Of a stretch of 64,000 nt of DNA, positions 59,201 through 64,000 are shown piece after piece. The stretch is taken from contig JALGQZ010000015.1 of assembly GCA_023105745.1 (NCBI GenBank), forward strand, positions 21,711,499-21,775,498. Reading direction: 5' to 3'. Positions within the stretch are counted from its first letter, which is position 1. Every line of letters starts with the position of its first letter. The DNA comes from Austropuccinia psidii. Its lineage: Eukaryota; Basidiomycota; Pucciniomycetes; Pucciniales; Sphaerophragmiaceae. Under the pieces are notes generated by a model, which saw only the letters and a program-made list of their open reading frames with translations, did no database searches and had not been told where the DNA came from. The position numbers and the translations under genes are program-made.

Positions 59201-62200
59201 CCAAGATTCATCTTTCCCTGAATACTTCAATTTTGCCATTTTAATTTGTTTCCTCCAAAATTTATCATACTGAGATTTGACATATGTATTCAAATTGAAA
59301 ATTTACAACAAAAACTTCCAATCTAAATTCCTCATTTCTTGATGGAATCTCGCTCATGTGAGATTTTTATAGATTTCATGAGAATACTTAAGTTAATAAC
59401 AGCATCTGAAGTGCACACTATACCTCATTTCAAACAAACAAATCCATAGTTTTAATCAATTACAGTGTGAATATTGTTGAATTATAATGATTTTCAGATT
59501 TTCATACTGTAAATCCTCAAAATTTACTTGAGGCTTATTTGAAGGTAACGTACATAGATTTTACACAGTTGTGACCCAAGGTTGAAGTTCAAGGGGAAGT
59601 CAATGGCTTAATAAAGCTCATACTATGGAATTCCAAGCCATTTTTGTGGCAATTATCAATATGATGAGTACTCAAAACAAGTCAGGAACCCTAAATAAGG
59701 TGTATTAATGCTTCAAATTGATACAAAATATATATTCAAACCATATCAAATTGCACACAGAAAACAAATTGCATGGCTCAAGACATTTGAAAAATCTGAA
59801 AGGGAAATATGTATTACCAAAATCTACAGATGATAGTGAATTAAAAAAAAAAACTTTAAAAGCTGGAAATATCACACAATGTGGTATTTCACACCTTTTT
59901 TAATACTCAAGCTGATGAAAATTCAAAAATAAACAATTAAAACATATATCAAACACAAAAAATGCAGTTTAATCATTAACTTTATACAAATTTTTGATCA
60001 AATAGGTCTTCACATGGTAACAGGTGTATGGGATTTTAAGAAGTGTCAATTGATCATATGAATATGAAAGATTGAATCCATATGAAAAAACTACTAGTTG
60101 AAGAAAGAAGTACATAATAGAATCACTCTGGAATAATAATACCTTAACAAAATTCATACAGAGGATACAAATAGTTCAATTCCCATTCATAACTTAATAA
60201 AATCCTTTAAAATTTCTTGAAAAATTGCATACATATGAAGCTCCTGTAGAAGAAATTGATACAGCTCAAATGAATATTCAGGTACCTTTATACTCAAGCT
60301 TTCTCAACAAATTATATTAGACTTTGCCTTATTTTATCAGTAAATTACACAGACAAACTCACTCAATTTTGAAAAGAAATAATAAACAAATAGTTCCTTC
60401 TTTTTAATTTTTTTAAATCTTTATAGAAAGTTAATGGAATAAATTTGAAGGCTCATACAAATTTTGGCTATTCAGGTTGGTGAGCTCATACAATAAATTC
60501 CATACCCCTTGAACTTATTTACATATCCAAATCCTGTAGTTTGAAATTAAAAAATTTATAGATTGAAGACAAAATAAATGTGTATTATAAAAAGTCACAG
60601 TACATGAATATGTTAGAAAGAACTGATCTCACATGATAGAATGAGATGCAATATGGAAGAGAGAATTTTCCTCAAGTCTGTTCAAGAAGAATCACCATTT
60701 GACCACACTTAAGATCAATATTGTAAAATAGACCAGTTAATCAACACAATCAAATGAAAATAAATAGAAATAATAAATAAAGTATTTTGATAATCTTAAT
60801 ACAGAGCTGATACATGATAAGAGGATGTATTTTTGGAAAATACTCACTAGAATGTATGTCCTAAGCCTGCAAAATTCTGTGGTTAGAGGGGTAAATAGAA
60901 CGTAAGATGATCCCTTTGACAAGATATAACACCAGAAAATATACCTTTTACTTTTTTATAAACCATCTTAAGACACAGTGAATAAAGAAATACTCACTGG
61001 AAAATGTTTCTTAAGAATACTTTACCCTTATTCAAGGGAAATATCAGTGAATGAGGAGATCTCCCATGAAGGACCCCTTGTTTTTCAAAGAATATAAATA
61101 GAAAACTTTTCCCTCAAATCTACTTTCAATCATGGACCTCTAAATAAAAAATGGATACTTATACATGCCTTTACTAGGAGAAAGTATAGTTTCTGTTCAA
61201 TGAATCTAATTAGCTAGTAGCTAAGATCAGTAATATTATGATTATTAATTGTTACCCAGTAGCCAATATTAGTAGAAAAGTATTATTTAAGAAGATGCAG
61301 AAATCTTGAAAGAACTCTTCATCAAAAATTATGGTCTTATGACTCTCAAGCTGGGTTTTATCTCAAAAATCACCTTCAACTCACTTTGAGTGATTTTTAC
61401 AGTTAGATTTTACTTGAATGAGATTTATAAGAGCATTAAAGACTTTCCAAATATTGTATTTAAAACATAAAAGATACAGATATCTTTCCATAGTATTGTG
61501 TGTAACATAAAATTACCAGACACTTTGAATACTTGAAATGGAATTAATTATTGAGTTGAAATTTACTTTATCACTTCCTTATTACAAGATTGATTATATT
61601 TGGAAAAATATTAGTAGCTTATAGATCTTATAGAAAACTTTGAATTTACTCTTCTCTAGTTAAAAACACACATTTTCAATCTTATTTGAGTTTGTGTACT
61701 CATGGAAGGTTTTATTAGTCTATCAAGAGGAAAAATAAATACAAATTTTCACTGTTGATTACAGGAGTTATTAGAAACTTAAGAATAGTTAACTGTGGCT
61801 TTCAGCTCCATCTAATGTTACATTTGATCCCATATAAAAGAACCTCCAACATCTGGTTCCCCAACCATGAATTTCAACCTCTATATTGTATGGATATTAA
61901 AAATTGATTAAGAATCAAGTAATTTTCCTGAATTCAAAATCTTTATAAGGTAAAGATTGAGTGAAAATGTTAGATCTAGGAATTTTTAAATAAAAAACAT
62001 AAAATTCATCATTTTGAAATTTATAATTATAAAAATATTATATTATTAAGACTTATTGCTTTACAAAAAATAAAAACTATCTAGAAATACTTTACAAGAG
62101 ATATTTATGGCTAGAAAAGGAATTTCTTCAAGAGAAAATTCAATTGCAGTTAATTGACTAAAAAAATGGAGGAAGGTGATATAAGAAAAGAGTATCTAAA

Positions 62201-62478
62201 AGGAATATAAAAGAAAAAACAACCAAAAAGTGATCATAGAAGATTTGGAAACAAAGTGAAAAAATTCAATAGCAATAAAATATGTTTTGAATCAGTTTTG
62301 AGGTGGTTCATGGGTAAAAATGATTGTAATAATTTTTTTGAAATGATTAAAGATTTTGAAATACTTAAATAATTCTGGTAAGAATATCTTATTGATGGGT
62401 TCAAAAGTTTTGAATCTAATTATGAAAGGAAGAAATTTCAATATTAAAAGAAAAGATGGGGAAAAGAAGAAATTATTT
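56297..62478. other. AT-rich region without recognised genes
   Basis: After the deacetylase stop the DNA returns to long A/T runs. Open frames are short, scattered on both strands and match nothing I know. Part of it (about 57980-58470) resembles 62030-62480, so old dispersed repeats are present. A small TATATATATA run lies near 56825. Confidence 0.6.
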
Positions 62479-62840
62479 TTATAAGCCTGTGACCCAAAAA
62501 CAGAGAAAAAGCACTACATAAAAATACCATAAACTAATGGTAGAGCAAAATGTTGACTGAAAAGTGACCTGAGACAAAATAACTGATAAAAAGAATTACA
62601 AGAAAGAGGAATTTCACATCTTTGTGAGGATATAACTCCCATAACCATAGGAAAAGGAATTAAAAAGTTATTCCTTCTAAAAGAAAGAATTGAGAATAAA
62701 CCTAAATTTTAAAATCTCATCTAAAATCCAAAGAAAGAGACAGAAACCCATCTAATGGGTGTTCAAATTGAATTACTCAGTCAAGGATATCCAATGATAC
62801 TAGCCAAATTGAGCTATAATCAAAAATAAATGAGTTATGG
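62479..62840 (+). repeat. Diverged 5' fragment of a D-family LTR
   Basis: It aligns with 3339-3699: AAGCCTGTGACCCAAA, CACATCTTTGTGAGGATATAAC, AAAAAGTTATTCC and ATCCAATGATACTAGCCAAAT occur in the same order as in the D LTR. Homology stops near 62840, where another LTR-like start follows. Confidence 0.6.
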
Positions 62841-62851
62841 CCGGCACCAAA

Positions 62852-64000
62852 TATGAGCCTTTAAGATATGACCACATATCCAAAAAGGTCACAAATAAAT
62901 TTTAAAATATCTATTCCAATAATGAGAATTGAAATTATTATATTAGAATAAATAAAAATTTCATAAAAAGGAATAAATTATTGATTATATCTGAATGAAT
63001 CTGATAAATAAAAAGGTGAAATAAACTTCACCATTAGATTTAACATGGTAAAATACACATATAAAACTTTTATGTCATATCTGTAAAGACAATATATACT
63101 GAGAAATAAGTAAAAATGACATAAAAAGGCATAAATCCTTGATTATATCAGAAACAAATTAATCAAAATGTAAAATAAATTGCACCATTAGATTCCCCAT
63201 GAAAAATTAAATATATAAAATCTGCATGTCATATCTGTAAAGTCAATACTTAAGGAAATAACCTGAATATATACACTTTTATGATCAGTGCATATATTGA
63301 TGGCTTTTATCTCACCTCTCTTCAAATATAAATAATAAAGAGTTAAAAAAATAATAAATTTACCACTTAATTAATTTAGAAATACAGATAGAAAATTTCT
63401 TTGATATATTATAAAGAAGGTTATAACTTCTAAGGGTTTATTGAACAAACTTGTTATAGCTGTTGACCACTTTGTTGTGAAAGTGGTCAAAAATTAAGGA
63501 AAAGTCTATATTCAGATTTCACTAGTTCATATGTGAATAATGAGGTAATTCCTATCATTATATTCAAGGTAAAACCCCTTGAAATCATGGTTTGAAGTTC
63601 AAAATAGTAAATTTCAACAGAAAAGATGAGTTACAAGAAAAATCATCAAAAAAAGAGTTTTGATGATTTAATGAAATTTTCTTGGAAGTTTAACAATAAA
63701 ATGACAAGATATCAGAATTCACTCTCTTAATGGTGTTAGCAAGTATAACTTAAAGGTTATCAATTATCAAAGTTTAAGCTTAAAATTGCTCATTTATGAT
63801 CACTCACTGTAATCTTAATTTAAGCTTAACAGTCATATAGGTGATAGAAGTGGTGAATATTAGTTTAATATGATTTAAGCTAATAGAATAGAAAAATTTT
63901 AGTCTTCTTCCAAGCTTATGATGTCAGCAAACATAGAGCTACAGTGATAACTCTAAATAATAGCATAATGAGATAATATGGTTCAATTGAGATGTAATAA
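62852..64000 (+). repeat. Probable LTR start of a further family, running off the window
   Basis: TATGAGCCTTTAAGATATGACC..ATCCAAAAAGGTCACAAA parallels the starts of the A LTR (TGTGAGCCTGTGAGGTATG..CCATAAGGCCACAAA) and the C LTR. No internal coding region or end is visible before the window stops, so the extent is unknown. Confidence 0.4.
62962..63275. repeat. Two-copy tandem repeat of about 158 bases
   Basis: Copy 1 (62962-63119) and copy 2 (from 63120) share CATAAAAAGG, TTGATTATATC, CACCATTAGATT and ATGTCATATCTGTAAAG in the same order, with moderate divergence. Confidence 0.75.

Overview
The window looks like an AT-rich, transposon-filled stretch of a rust fungus genome (Basidiomycota, Pucciniales). 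The evidence is Ty3/Gypsy elements with very long LTRs (1.4-2.2 kb), a hAT transposase with short GT-AG introns, and a chitin deacetylase gene with four introns of about 60-70 bases. From memory the Gypsy protein families resemble those of Austropuccinia psidii; that assignment is an inference and was not searched. No tRNA, rRNA, CRISPR array or bacterial-type operon was seen.

Layout. Positions 1-3338 are low-complexity A/T tracts with a small array of C-run/G-run hairpin units. Positions 3339-24831 are one old Gypsy element (called D) broken up by later insertions. Its LTR is at 3339-4740, its leader is split by a reverse-strand solo LTR (4918-6791), and its decayed gag is at about 7440-9790. 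Its protease region is cut at 9796 by another LTR (E), and reading resumes at 24189. E was itself hit by a reverse-strand solo LTR (B, 9913-11819) and by a complete Gypsy element (A, 12467-23434, target duplication AAAGC). D ends at a junction with a fragment of another family's leader/gag (24832-25120). A decamer satellite follows (25795-27500, over 100 perfect copies at its right end).

Positions 27500-33800 hold an unrecognised decayed coding block and several local tandem repeats. A reverse-strand Harbinger-type transposase remnant is at 33820-34120. A second nest follows: a decayed hAT copy (H3, from about 34640) was hit in its 3' part by a complete Gypsy element (C, 36884-47127, duplication GTAGC). 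It was hit again, near its right end, by a second decayed hAT of the same family (H2, 47224-49993). A third hAT (H1, 50280-52999) has an intact four-exon transposase, matching ends and an exact 10-base flanking duplication.

The only ordinary cellular gene recognised is a secreted, probably GPI-anchored chitin deacetylase at 54788-56296, in a segment of visibly higher GC. From 56297 to the end the DNA is again AT-rich and without recognisable genes, with LTR fragments near 62480-64000.

Most interesting signal: all three Gypsy elements (A, C, D) carry a second long reading frame overlapping the start of gag in the +1 frame. Between A and C this second frame is much better conserved (about 57 of 91 residues) than the gag frame over the same DNA (about 28 of 82). 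That points to a real overprinted protein. The three gag-pol regions are all broken by stops or frameshifts, but their alignment implies that gag, protease, RT, RNase H, integrase and a chromodomain-like tail were once a single continuous frame.
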